A stretch of 7,456 nucleotides of DNA from Phycisphaerales bacterium (GTDB lineage Bacteria > Planctomycetota > Phycisphaerae > UBA1845), in the NCBI GenBank assembly GCA_030612785.1, contig JAUWNF010000156.1, positions 1 to 7,456 on the forward strand, given 5' to 3'. A program made the position numbers and the translations under genes. The notes under the pieces were generated by a model. That model saw only the letters and a list, made by a program, of their open reading frames with translations, had not been told where the DNA came from and did not search any database. This document shows, in pieces, positions 1 through 6,057 of the stretch (within the stretch, counting starts at the first letter, position 1; every line of letters begins with the position of its first letter).

Positions 1-1
1 A

Positions 2-46
2 CCCCTTGTGGGTGACGAGGAACGCGGATGCGCCGCCCACAAGGGG
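2..46. repeat. Perfect 11-bp inverted repeat at window edge
   Basis: CCCCTTGTGGG (2-12) and its exact reverse complement CCCACAAGGGG (36-46) enclose a 23-nt loop. As RNA this would fold into a stable hairpin on either strand. No T-run follows on either side within the window, so it does not look like a canonical intrinsic terminator. It may be a dispersed palindromic (REP-like) element or belong to a gene left of the window. The arms are seen directly; the role is unknown. Confidence 0.6.
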
Positions 47-155
47 CGACGCTACAGACTAAATCGACAGCCGCGTCAGCCCTGGTTCACCAGACCGCTC
101 ATGACCAAGCCCCGGAGGGGCGACGGAAGGTGTTTTCGCGCAAGGTCTTTCCATC
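47..155. other. Intergenic spacer, no gene seen
   Basis: This non-coding stretch lies between two palindromic blocks beyond the 3' end of the kinase gene. I found no gene with recognisable protein similarity on either strand and no tRNA-like fold. Frames that stay open here run into the antisense of the kinase gene and encode Arg/Pro/Gly-rich sequence typical of shadow frames. Confidence 0.5.
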
Positions 156-220
156 GCCCCTGCTGGGGGCTTGCTTCCCACCGTGGGCTTGCCCAGGGCT
201 CGCTGTGCTTCGCCCTGGGC
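156..220. repeat. Cluster of three adjacent palindromes just after the kinase stop
   Basis: Three palindromes stand side by side. GCCCAGGGC (191-199) and GCCCTGGGC (212-220) form a perfect 9-bp stem with a 12-nt loop, abutting the kinase stop codon at 221-223. CCCACCGTGGG (177-187) is an odd palindrome with 5-bp arms. GCCCC (156-160) and GGGGC (166-170) form a 5-bp stem. Read on the minus strand, the first hairpin could act in termination or 3'-end protection of the kinase mRNA, but no U-tract follows. The head-to-tail arrangement resembles REP/BIME-type intergenic repeats; that assignment is inference. Confidence 0.55.
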
Positions 221-1480
221 TCACCCCCAAAGCGCCTTTACTACCAGCCCAATATTGACCAACACCGAGAGTGTGAGCAGGAACAAGAGGGCGACAACCA
301 AGGTCCAGTTTTGCTCCGGTTTCTCGGGGGGCGCGATCTCCTCGGCGGTGGCCGTCGAGACAATCACCCCGGAGTCGGCGATGTTTCTCAAGACGCCCTG
401 GTCGTAACGTTTGCGTGCTTGGAACGGAGGATTGCCGCTGATGACCGCGTCGAGGTCCGCGATGAGGTCGGTGGTCGAGGCATAGCGGTCGTCGCGCCGC
501 TTGGCCATCATGACCTCGACGATCTCGCCGGCACCCGCCGACAGGTTGGTGTTGAGGTGGTCCGCCGGAACCAGTGGCTCTTTGAGGTGTTTGTGCATGA
601 CCGCCGACGGCGTGGAGGCATCGAAGGGGACCCGTCCGGTGAGCATGTGGTAGAAGGTGGCCCCGAGCGAGTAGATGTCCGCCCGGAAATCGATGTTGAT
701 CTCCCCGCGAATCTGTTCAGGACTGATGTAGTAAGGGGTTCCGTAGGCCCGCCCGGCCTCGGCTTCGGCGGTTTCGTAGTCGCTGATCTCCCGGGCCAGA
801 CCCATGTCGGCCAGCTTCACCGCCGCGTCTTTGGCGATCATGATGTTCTTGGGTTTAACGTCGCGGTGGATGAAGCCCCGCGCATGGGCGTGCTCCAACG
901 CCCGGGCGACCTGTAGGGCGATGGAGAGCGCCTCGGCTTCCTCATAGTACTTGCCGTTCTCGAGCCCTTCATAAACCGTGTCCCCGTCCACGTACTCCAT
1001 CACGAAGTAGTGGTATCCGCCCGCTTCGCCGACGTCGATCGCCTGCACGATGTTGGGGTGGTTCAACCGCGCCGCCGCCCGGCCTTCGCGGTAGAACCGG
1101 TCCACGAATTCCCGGTTCTCGCTCAGACGTCTGGGCAAGACCTTGACGGCCACGTCCCGGTCCAGGCTGAGCTGCTTTGCTTTGAAAACCGTCGCCATCG
1201 CCCCCTGCCCCAGCTTGGAGATGATCTGGAACCCGGGGATCTGCTGCGCCGGCTGGTACATCGATCCGTCCTCGGCGGTTTTGATCGCACGTTCGATCTG
1301 CGAGGTGGTGACGTACTCTGCCTCGAGCAGTATATCGGCCAGGGGTTTGTCGTCGCCCTCGTCGCGCAGCTCTTTCTGCCGGTCAACACACTGGTCCATT
1401 TCGTCCGCACCGACCAAGGCCTGATCGACCAGCAGATGCGCCAGTTGGGTGTCGCTTACTTTCTCGCTCGTCTCCGACAC
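221..1480 (-). CDS. Membrane-anchored Ser/Thr protein kinase (Hanks type)
   Basis: Eukaryotic-like Ser/Thr kinase of 419 aa that would phosphorylate cytoplasmic proteins. Residues about 10-75 form a helical region (LLVDQALVGADEMD; ILLEAEYVTTSQIE) that looks like two repeats of the short motif found in GspE/MshE N-terminal domains. The kinase domain spans about 84-349: Gly-rich loop GQGAMATVFKA (91-101, with Ala for two of the usual Gly), Lys113 in VAVK, alpha-C Glu132, catalytic loop HRDVKPKN (205-212), DMG in place of DFG (225-227), SPE in place of APE (253-255) and DIYSLG (268-273). All catalytic residues are present, so activity is expected. A linker leads to one hydrophobic helix at about 392-416 that ends the protein, so there is no PASTA or other outer sensor domain. 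The start is GTG at 1478-1480, two codons after an in-frame TAA, preceded by a weak AGG. It is not tightly coupled to the gene upstream and has its own promoter candidate. Confidence 0.93.
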   Translation of the reverse strand: MSETSEKVSDTQLAHLLVDQALVGADEMDQCVDRQKELRDEGDDKPLADILLEAEYVTTSQIERAIKTAEDGSMYQPAQQIPGFQIISKLGQGAMATVFKAKQLSLDRDVAVKVLPRRLSENREFVDRFYREGRAAARLNHPNIVQAIDVGEAGGYHYFVMEYVDGDTVYEGLENGKYYEEAEALSIALQVARALEHAHARGFIHRDVKPKNIMIAKDAAVKLADMGLAREISDYETAEAEAGRAYGTPYYISPEQIRGEINIDFRADIYSLGATFYHMLTGRVPFDASTPSAVMHKHLKEPLVPADHLNTNLSAGAGEIVEVMMAKRRDDRYASTTDLIADLDAVISGNPPFQARKRYDQGVLRNIADSGVIVSTATAEEIAPPEKPEQNWTLVVALLFLLTLSVLVNIGLVVKALWG

Positions 1481-1674
1481 TCGTTACCTACCAACGAGAC
1501 CTTGAAACTCCGCGGACGGATACCTGACCGATCCGGCCGCCTCAGGCAACCGCGGCACACAATGTACGTTGGCTTCTCCCGACCATCAACCACGCAAAAC
1601 AGGTAACCGCCGACCGCCGGCCACCTGCAATCGCCGGGTGACCCCAGGGTCTCACTTTCATGTCAAACCAGAGA

Positions 1675-1705
1675 ATTATAGCCCTCCATTTAGGCGTAGT
1701 CTCAA
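1675..1705 (-). promoter_or_regulatory. Putative sigma-70-type promoter for the kinase gene
   Basis: On the minus strand TTGAGA (1705-1700, 5 of 6 to the -35 consensus) and a perfect TATAAT (1680-1675) are separated by 19 nt, slightly long. The -35 box overlaps the stop codon of the upstream MnmE-like gene. Transcription would begin near 1668, leaving a leader of roughly 190 nt before the kinase GTG at 1480. The leader contains a short interrupted palindrome (GTGAGACCC/GGGTCAC around 1638-1655) and a 5-bp stem at 1517-1535. No known riboswitch was recognised. Confidence 0.45.
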
Positions 1706-2925
1706 GTGTCTTCGCCAATCAATTCCCGGAGGATTACCCGGGGAACATCGGACTTCCGGTCCACTCCAGCCAACTCCGTTGCCACGCGTATCTGCCGCCC
1801 CGTGAAGAGGCCGATAACCCCTTCATCGGCCCAATCCAGGCCCAATATCTGTGTGATTTTGCGAGCAAGCCGGTCCAGGTTGGTGCCTCGAGCAGCCGAG
1901 ACACCGATGCACGCTTCGCAGCGCTGCGCCTCGACCTGGGCCTGGGTCCACATCTTCCCCAGATCACTCTTGTTCAGCACTAGCAGGGTTGGTACGCCGG
2001 CGTCCGCCACACGCTCCTTACGGGCGGGTGGCGGCTGGGAACCGTCAAACACCCACAGGTGCAGATCCGCCGCAGCGCTCCGCTCGCGGGCCCGAGCCAC
2101 TGCGACCCGGGCAAGGTCGCCGCCCGAGCGTCCCTTTTTGCCGCCGTGCGTCAAGGGCCCGTACCCCGGGGTGTCAATCACCGTCATCGGGACGCCCGCA
2201 AGGGCCGTCTCCTGGGCCACCCAATCCAGCGTCGTTCCGGGGTGGGGCGAGACGACCGAACCTTGCAAGCCGACCAGGCGGTTAGCCAGCGTCGACTTCC
2301 CTGCGTTCGGCGGCCCCGATATTGCTATGGTGGCACCCTCCACCAGGAGACGACAGCCTGGCGACAAGGCGAGCAGCGCTCGCAGCGCCGCTACTGCCGA
2401 AGCCGCATCCGCCGTCTGTGCGATCCGGTGGAGTTCGGCCGGAAGGGCGGAACGTTGGCGCAGAAGAAAGCGCACCGCCCGACGGGTTCGGGCACGCGTC
2501 AGCGCCTCCCACGTTTCCCGCTCGATGGTGCTCGACGCCGGCCAACTGCTGCCGGCCACCTCCGCGCCGCTGACAAACAAGGCCCCGGCGTGCGTGAGGG
2601 CCAACACTATCCGCTCTACCACCCGCAAGCCCCCATGAGCGCAGATGTCAAACGAAGGAGTCACTCCACCTGCGACGGTGGGCACCACCAGCACGTCGTC
2701 GATCATCTGCCGCCCGTCGCGAAGTTCGCCGTACTGGATACGGTCGGGCTCCATCTCTTCCGCGCACCGATGCCGAGGATGGAAGAGACCCTTGAACAGG
2801 TGGTCCGCGCGGGGACCCTGGAGACGAATCACCGCGATGGCCCCAATACCTGGGGGCGTTAGCAGTAATACACGCGGAATAGCCGGACTATCCATCCCGG
2901 CGTTGCCCATTGAGGTGCCTGACAT
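1702..2925 (-). CDS. Divergent MnmE/TrmE-like GTPase, lacks C-terminal CxGK
   Basis: A 407-aa protein related to MnmE (TrmE), the GTPase that with MnmG modifies U34 of tRNA. Residues about 17-120 match the folate-binding TrmE N-domain (TPPGIGAIAVIRLQGP; ICAHGG, 94-99). The helical part that follows is shortened, and the usual GEFTxRAFxNGK-type segment is not recognisable. The G domain is complete: GPPNAGKS (204-211), GTT (230-232), DTPG (251-254), NKSD (318-321) and SAARG (343-347). Asn207 of the potassium-binding P-loop is kept, but switch II after DTPG is longer and has no obvious equivalent of the catalytic Glu. The protein ends at GEDT, about where MnmE continues into its last helix and the CxGK motif; the DNA downstream does not encode that motif in frame. 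The N-terminus is uncertain: ATG at 2925, 2910 or 2895 are all possible. 2895 gives an 8-bp overlap with coaX and the most family-like length. It may be a paralogue with another role, while true MnmE lies elsewhere. Confidence 0.85.
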   Translation of the reverse strand: MSGTSMGNAGMDSPAIPRVLLLTPPGIGAIAVIRLQGPRADHLFKGLFHPRHRCAEEMEPDRIQYGELRDGRQMIDDVLVVPTVAGGVTPSFDICAHGGLRVVERIVLALTHAGALFVSGAEVAGSSWPASSTIERETWEALTRARTRRAVRFLLRQRSALPAELHRIAQTADAASAVAALRALLALSPGCRLLVEGATIAISGPPNAGKSTLANRLVGLQGSVVSPHPGTTLDWVAQETALAGVPMTVIDTPGYGPLTHGGKKGRSGGDLARVAVARARERSAAADLHLWVFDGSQPPPARKERVADAGVPTLLVLNKSDLGKMWTQAQVEAQRCEACIGVSAARGTNLDRLARKITQILGLDWADEGVIGLFTGRQIRVATELAGVDRKSDVPRVILRELIGEDT

Positions 2926-3712
2926 AGGCGAGCCCGACGCCCTGTAGACAAAGGTCGGTTACCGCAGCATCGATGAAATCGCAATGCTCGGCCATCATCT
3001 CGACGTCGCCGCCCGTGGCGACGACGTAGGGCCACTGGTTCAGTTGCGTCGCGAATCTCTCTACCAACCCCCGCACGGCCCCCACCAGCCCGTAGCAGAT
3101 GCCGCTGCGTATGGCCTGGGTCGTGTTCTTGCCCACCGGCTGCTCCGGGAAACGCGCCGCCACCACCGGCAGGGCCGCCGCGTGGGTCCCCAACGCAAGG
3201 GCTTGCAGTCGCGGTCCCGGAAGGATCGCCCCGCCCTGAAAAACGCCCGCATCGTCGACCAGATCAATCGTCACGGCCGTGCCGAAGTCGATCACGGCGC
3301 AGAAGCCTTGCACCCTCTCGAAGGCGGCCGCCGCCGCGCACACCCGGTCCACGCCGACGGATTCAGGGCGGTCCACCGCCAACTCCATGGACAGCGGGAT
3401 GTGGTGGCCGATAACCAGGGCGTCCAACTCAAGAACTCTCTTGACCGTCTCTTCCGCAGGTTTGAGGGCATCGGGCACCACGCAAGCGATGACCGCCGCG
3501 ACCAGCTCAACATCGTGGGAATTCGAGCGAAGTCCTGCCAAGGCGTCAGCCAAGCCCGTCCAGTCGTTCGCATCAACGCGCCGGGCGTCAATTACACCCT
3601 TGTCCGACCACACCCCGAGGTGCAGCGAACTGTTGCCGATGTCGATGACGGCCAGTGCCACTGGCCTGCCCTCGTTTGAAGATGCCGCCCTGTTGGTGGA
3701 TGATGCTATCAT
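2888..3712 (-). CDS. coaX: Type III pantothenate kinase
   Basis: CoaX phosphorylates pantothenate, the first step of coenzyme A synthesis. It belongs to the ASKHA (actin-like) fold and, unlike CoaA, typically needs a monovalent cation and is not feedback-inhibited by CoA. In the 274-aa form the landmarks are in order: DIGNSS phosphate loop (24-29), VGVDR (119-123), DFGTAVT (142-148) with the catalytic-region Asp, GGAILPG (160-166), ATGG (232-235) and LQGVGLAYV near the end. Length fits the family (about 250-260 aa) apart from about 18 extra residues at the N-terminus. I chose ATG at 3712 because it shares an ATGA with the obgE stop, implying translational coupling. A GTG at 3751 in the same frame would add 13 residues and run 43 bases into obgE. 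The 3' end overlaps the MnmE-like gene. Confidence 0.94.
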   Translation of the reverse strand: MIASSTNRAASSNEGRPVALAVIDIGNSSLHLGVWSDKGVIDARRVDANDWTGLADALAGLRSNSHDVELVAAVIACVVPDALKPAEETVKRVLELDALVIGHHIPLSMELAVDRPESVGVDRVCAAAAAFERVQGFCAVIDFGTAVTIDLVDDAGVFQGGAILPGPRLQALALGTHAAALPVVAARFPEQPVGKNTTQAIRSGICYGLVGAVRGLVERFATQLNQWPYVVATGGDVEMMAEHCDFIDAAVTDLCLQGVGLAYVRHLNGQRRDG

Positions 3713-4764
3713 GAAAGGTCGCCCACGTGAGGAAGCCGACCGCGATCCCACTGAGGGTGGGGCTCAGGTCGGCCCTCGGCCACGTATTGCCAGAGCCGTT
3801 CGCCGAGCGCCTGAAGGTTCGCCCCGGTTACCGCACTGATGGCCAGCACCGGACAGCCGATTTCAGCTTCCAGGTCAGCACAGGCCCCCGTGCCGTCGGG
3901 CAACAAGTCGAGCTTGGTGAGTACCACCAACTCGGGCTTGGCCGCCAATGCCGGACTGTAGCTCGTCAATTCGCGGCGGATGATCCGGTAGGCCTGGGCA
4001 GCGTCCGGGGGCACGTTCTGCGGGGCGGCGTCGATCAGGTGCAGAATGACGCGCGTGCGCTCGATGTGCCGAAGAAACGTATCGCCCAACCCCTCACCTC
4101 GATGGGCCCCTTCGATCAGACCGGGAAGATCTGCCATGACGAATCGGCGATACCCCGGAAGCTCGATGATTCCCAGTTGCGGCTCCAGCGTAGTGAAGGG
4201 GTAGGCGGCGATCTTCGGCCGCGCCTCCGATACCCGGGAGAGGAGAGTGCTCTTGCCGGCATTGGGCAGTCCGACCAACCCGACGTCCGCGATCAGCTTG
4301 AGTTCAAGTCGCAGCCAACGCTCCTCCCCCGGCTCGCCCGGTTCGGCACGGCGGGGTGCCTGGTCGGTGGGCGAGGCGAAGGACTTGTTGCCGCGCCCAC
4401 CCTTACCGCCACGCCCGACGCACACGGAGTCTCCAGGCCCGGCGAGATCCTTCAGCAAAATGCCGGTGTCTCGGTCGTATACCAGCGTACCTGGAGGGAG
4501 GCGCAGGAGTAGATCGTCGCTGGAGGCGCCGGTCATGTTCTTGCCCATCCCGGGCTGCCCGTTCTTCGCCTTCCAGTGGTGCTTGCCCTTGAAATCCAGA
4601 AGTGTATCGACCCCCGCGGCGGCCACGAGCATAACGCTGCCGCCATCGCCCCCGTTTCCGCCGTCGGGCCCTCCCCGTGGCAGGAACTTCTCGCGACGGA
4701 AGCTAACGCATCCGTCACCGCCGTCGCCCGCTCTGGTATAGATTTCCGCCTCATCGATAAACAT
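3709..4764 (-). CDS. obgE: GTPase ObgE/CgtA, 50S assembly factor
   Basis: Obg-family GTPase of 351 aa that binds the large ribosomal subunit late in assembly and links ribosome maturation to nutrient stress. Residues 1-158 are the Obg fold with its glycine-rich loops (GDGGDGCVSFRREKF, GGPDGGNGGDGG, GRGGKGGRGN). The G domain follows: GLPNAGKS (165-172), YPFTT (188-192), DLPG then LIEGAHRGEGLG (212-227), TKLD in the NKxD position (283-286) and SAVTG (310-314). The protein stops soon after G5, so the C-terminal OCT domain present in some Obg proteins is absent; many bacteria have this short form. The start at 4764 (MFIDEAEI) is chosen by alignment to the conserved Obg N-terminus. A longer in-frame extension to 4965 would run through rpmA and is rejected. 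The ribosome-binding site is weak (GGTG). The gene lies 74 bases after rpmA and its stop overlaps the coaX start. Confidence 0.96.
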   Translation of the reverse strand: MFIDEAEIYTRAGDGGDGCVSFRREKFLPRGGPDGGNGGDGGSVMLVAAAGVDTLLDFKGKHHWKAKNGQPGMGKNMTGASSDDLLLRLPPGTLVYDRDTGILLKDLAGPGDSVCVGRGGKGGRGNKSFASPTDQAPRRAEPGEPGEERWLRLELKLIADVGLVGLPNAGKSTLLSRVSEARPKIAAYPFTTLEPQLGIIELPGYRRFVMADLPGLIEGAHRGEGLGDTFLRHIERTRVILHLIDAAPQNVPPDAAQAYRIIRRELTSYSPALAAKPELVVLTKLDLLPDGTGACADLEAEIGCPVLAISAVTGANLQALGERLWQYVAEGRPEPHPQWDRGRLPHVGDLS

Positions 4765-4782
4765 GGTGTCACCACACGAAAC

Positions 4783-4810
4783 GGAGGGCGGTCGAAGAGA
4801 CCACCCTTCC
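4783..4810 (-). other. Stem-loop between rpmA and obgE
   Basis: On the minus strand GGAAGGGTGGTC (4810-4799) pairs with GACCGCCCTCC (4793-4783). The result is an 11-bp stem with one bulged A and one G-U pair, closed by a 5-nt loop. It lies in the 74-base gap, about 19 bases upstream of the obgE ATG. There is no poly-U run after it, so it is more likely a processing, mRNA-stability or partial-attenuation element than a full terminator. The pairing is seen; the function is inferred. Confidence 0.5.
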
Positions 4811-4838
4811 GCGCCGTAATCTATTGTGCGGTATATGT

Positions 4839-5084
4839 TTAGGTCTCGTCGGGGTCGATCCGTACCGTGCGCCCCTGAAAACGAACGGTCCCGTCGGCGA
4901 GGGCAAAAAGCGTGTCGTCGCGTCCGCGACCGACGTGCCGTCCGGGCTTGAACGGTGTGCCGCACTGGCGAATGAGGATGGTTCCCGTAGTGCCCCGCTG
5001 ACCTCCGAAGCGTGTCAGACCTCGGAACTGCGGGCGGCTATCTCGACCATTTCGAGTAGCACCTTGACCTTTCTTGTGCGCCAT
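4839..5084 (-). CDS. rpmA: Ribosomal protein bL27
   Basis: 81-aa protein bL27 of the large ribosomal subunit, whose N-terminal tail reaches the peptidyl-transferase centre. The hallmark MAHKKGQGATRNGRDS start, RFGGQ, GTILIRQ, FKPG and VGRGRDDTLFA motifs follow in the expected order, with family-typical length. The tail begins directly at MAHKKG, so there is no cleaved N-terminal extension as in Firmicutes. A good Shine-Dalgarno GGAGAG lies at 5096-5091, six bases before the ATG at 5084. rpmA is commonly preceded by rplU (bL21) and followed by obgE. Here obgE follows, but the upstream gene is an unrelated secreted protein. The 62-base upstream gap holds only a poor promoter match (TTGCAG, 5123-5118, and TAACTT, 5102-5097) and a short palindrome. 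Confidence 0.97.
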   Translation of the reverse strand: MAHKKGQGATRNGRDSRPQFRGLTRFGGQRGTTGTILIRQCGTPFKPGRHVGRGRDDTLFALADGTVRFQGRTVRIDPDET

Positions 5085-5102
5085 GTGGTACTCTCCAAGT
5101 TA

Positions 5103-5114
5103 CTCATTTATGAG
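5103..5114. promoter_or_regulatory. Short palindrome upstream of rpmA
   Basis: CTCATTTATGAG is a 12-bp near-perfect dyad, with 5-bp arms CTCAT/ATGAG and two central bases. It lies 19 bases before the rpmA ATG and just upstream of its Shine-Dalgarno sequence. It could be a small operator or an RNA hairpin in the leader. A dyad this short can also arise by chance. Confidence 0.25.
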
Positions 5115-5146
5115 AAGCTGCAACCACCGTGGAGACCTGGGGGAGA

Positions 5147-5806
5147 CTAGCGCATCACCCAAGTGTGACCGGCCCGAATCGGGGCCGCGCGCTTGCGAGT
5201 CTCCAAGTCTCCGGGAATAGTATACCTGATCGCAAGAGTTTTGCGAAGCGTAAAGAACGCGACATTCTTTTCAGTTTGGGGTTGGGCGGGATCGAACACC
5301 GGGTTGGGCACGCGGACCACCTCGCCCGACAGCCCGGCCAGGTAGACCGTGAATTCGCTCGCCTCCGGGTCGAACTCGCGAAAAATGGCCACCGACGTGC
5401 GCGCGTTGTCAGCGCCTTGCAGCAGCTTACCGCTGGCCTTGAGTGGCGGAACCAGAAAGGGGCACTGCTTGCGATGGCGTTCGCGGATGGCGTCGAAAAC
5501 GGTCGGGCTGACGTCATCCCCGCTACGAATAACCTGCAGCGCGTCGGTAACCAGGTCGGACTGCGGGTAGAATGGAACCTCGTGTCCGGTGTTGTTCGTG
5601 ACCGTGTAAACCATGTACCAGAAGGTGGTCGGCCTGTCGTCTCCCGGAAGGGTGATCCTGATCCGAGCGGGGTCGCGGAACTCGACCTCCAACTCCCAGC
5701 TCGTGGGAGCCAAGCTTGGCTTGGGCGCACCCTCAGCGACGGAAATGACAAGCAGAAACGTGGCCAGCATCCGCACGAATGATGGTGTTCGCAGTTTCCT
5801 CAACAT
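5147..5806 (-). CDS. Secreted protein of unknown function
   Basis: I do not recognise this family. With the start at ATG 5806 the product is 219 aa. Residues 1-27 form a classical signal peptide: basic MLRKLR, a hydrophobic core LATFLLVIS, and a likely cleavage near AEGA. The mature part has a beta-rich character (YMVYTVTNNTG at 64-74; EFTVYLAGLSGEVVRVPNPV, 151-170) reminiscent of an Ig-like or other beta-sandwich fold, ending in a basic tail. It has a single cysteine (Cys115), so disulfides are unlikely, and no lipobox or membrane anchor. An upstream in-frame start at 5884 would place 26 non-signal residues before the signal peptide and is less likely. No Shine-Dalgarno is visible before 5806. 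The gene lies 62 bases before rpmA in the same direction and might be co-transcribed with it, although no functional link is apparent. Confidence 0.72.
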   Translation of the reverse strand: MLRKLRTPSFVRMLATFLLVISVAEGAPKPSLAPTSWELEVEFRDPARIRITLPGDDRPTTFWYMVYTVTNNTGHEVPFYPQSDLVTDALQVIRSGDDVSPTVFDAIRERHRKQCPFLVPPLKASGKLLQGADNARTSVAIFREFDPEASEFTVYLAGLSGEVVRVPNPVFDPAQPQTEKNVAFFTLRKTLAIRYTIPGDLETRKRAAPIRAGHTWVMR

Positions 5807-5814
5807 AACCGGCA

Positions 5815-5842
5815 ATGGTAGGGGGATGCCGCCACATGTCAA
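5815..5842 (-). promoter_or_regulatory. Possible promoter of the secreted-protein gene
   Basis: On the minus strand a perfect TTGACA (5842-5837) and TACCAT (5820-5815, 4 of 6 to consensus) are 16 nt apart. Transcription would start around 5808, only a few bases before the ATG at 5806. The message would be essentially leaderless, consistent with the missing Shine-Dalgarno sequence. The evidence is sequence match only. Confidence 0.35.
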
Positions 5843-6022
5843 TGCCGAGGAGGGGCTGGGCGCTTCCAAGAAGCTGTCCTCCATGCGATAACTGACGTAG
5901 TCAAACGGAGTTATGGTTCGTGAAGGAACAGCCCGTGTCGAAGACGGAGTGTAATCAGAGAAGCTTCGCCAAGCCGGCCGGAGCCTGGGGTACCTGGAGT
6001 GGGGAATTGGGGAAAAACTGGA
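5843..6022. other. Divergent intergenic region, no gene seen
   Basis: This is the upstream part of the roughly 540-base gap between the minus-strand secreted-protein gene and the plus-strand PEP-CTERM gene. Apart from a small CCGGCCGG palindrome (5974-5981) and the two outward-facing promoter candidates at its flanks, I see no gene, tRNA or long repeat. Regulator-binding sites for either side could lie here but none stands out. Confidence 0.45.
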
Positions 6023-6051
6023 TTGACTTGGGTAGGCTAATCTGGTACGAT
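6023..6051 (+). promoter_or_regulatory. Strong sigma-70-type promoter upstream of the PEP-CTERM gene
   Basis: TTGACT (6023-6028, 5 of 6) and TACGAT (6046-6051, 4 of 6) have an optimal 17-nt spacer. A TG at 6043-6044 gives an extended -10 motif. Transcription should start near 6058, roughly 285 nt upstream of the only convincing downstream start codon at 6345. It has a better spacer than the other promoter candidates in the window and carries the extended -10. Confidence 0.6.
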
Positions 6052-6057
6052 CGTAGT

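Noticed and set aside
8..916. Long plus-strand open frame of about 300 codons
   Set aside because: It is antisense to the kinase gene, rich in Arg/Gly/Asp with no recognisable domain, and explained by the codon bias of the real gene on the other strand.
1638..1655. Interrupted palindrome GTGAGACCC/GGGTCAC as a terminator of the MnmE-like gene
   Set aside because: The loop is too small, one arm carries extra bases and no U-tract follows; it is mentioned only as part of the kinase leader.
1706..2638. Long plus-strand open frame opposite the MnmE-like gene
   Set aside because: Its Arg/Ala/Ser/Pro-rich composition without motifs is typical of a shadow frame in GC-rich DNA; the minus-strand frame has all five GTPase motifs.
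3713..3751. GTG start of coaX at 3751
   Set aside because: It would add 13 unconserved residues inside obgE; the ATG at 3712, sharing ATGA with the obgE stop, is more plausible.
4765..4965. 67-codon N-terminal extension of obgE
   Set aside because: It overlaps rpmA in another frame and carries no homology; the conserved Obg N-terminus MFIDEAEI begins at 4764.
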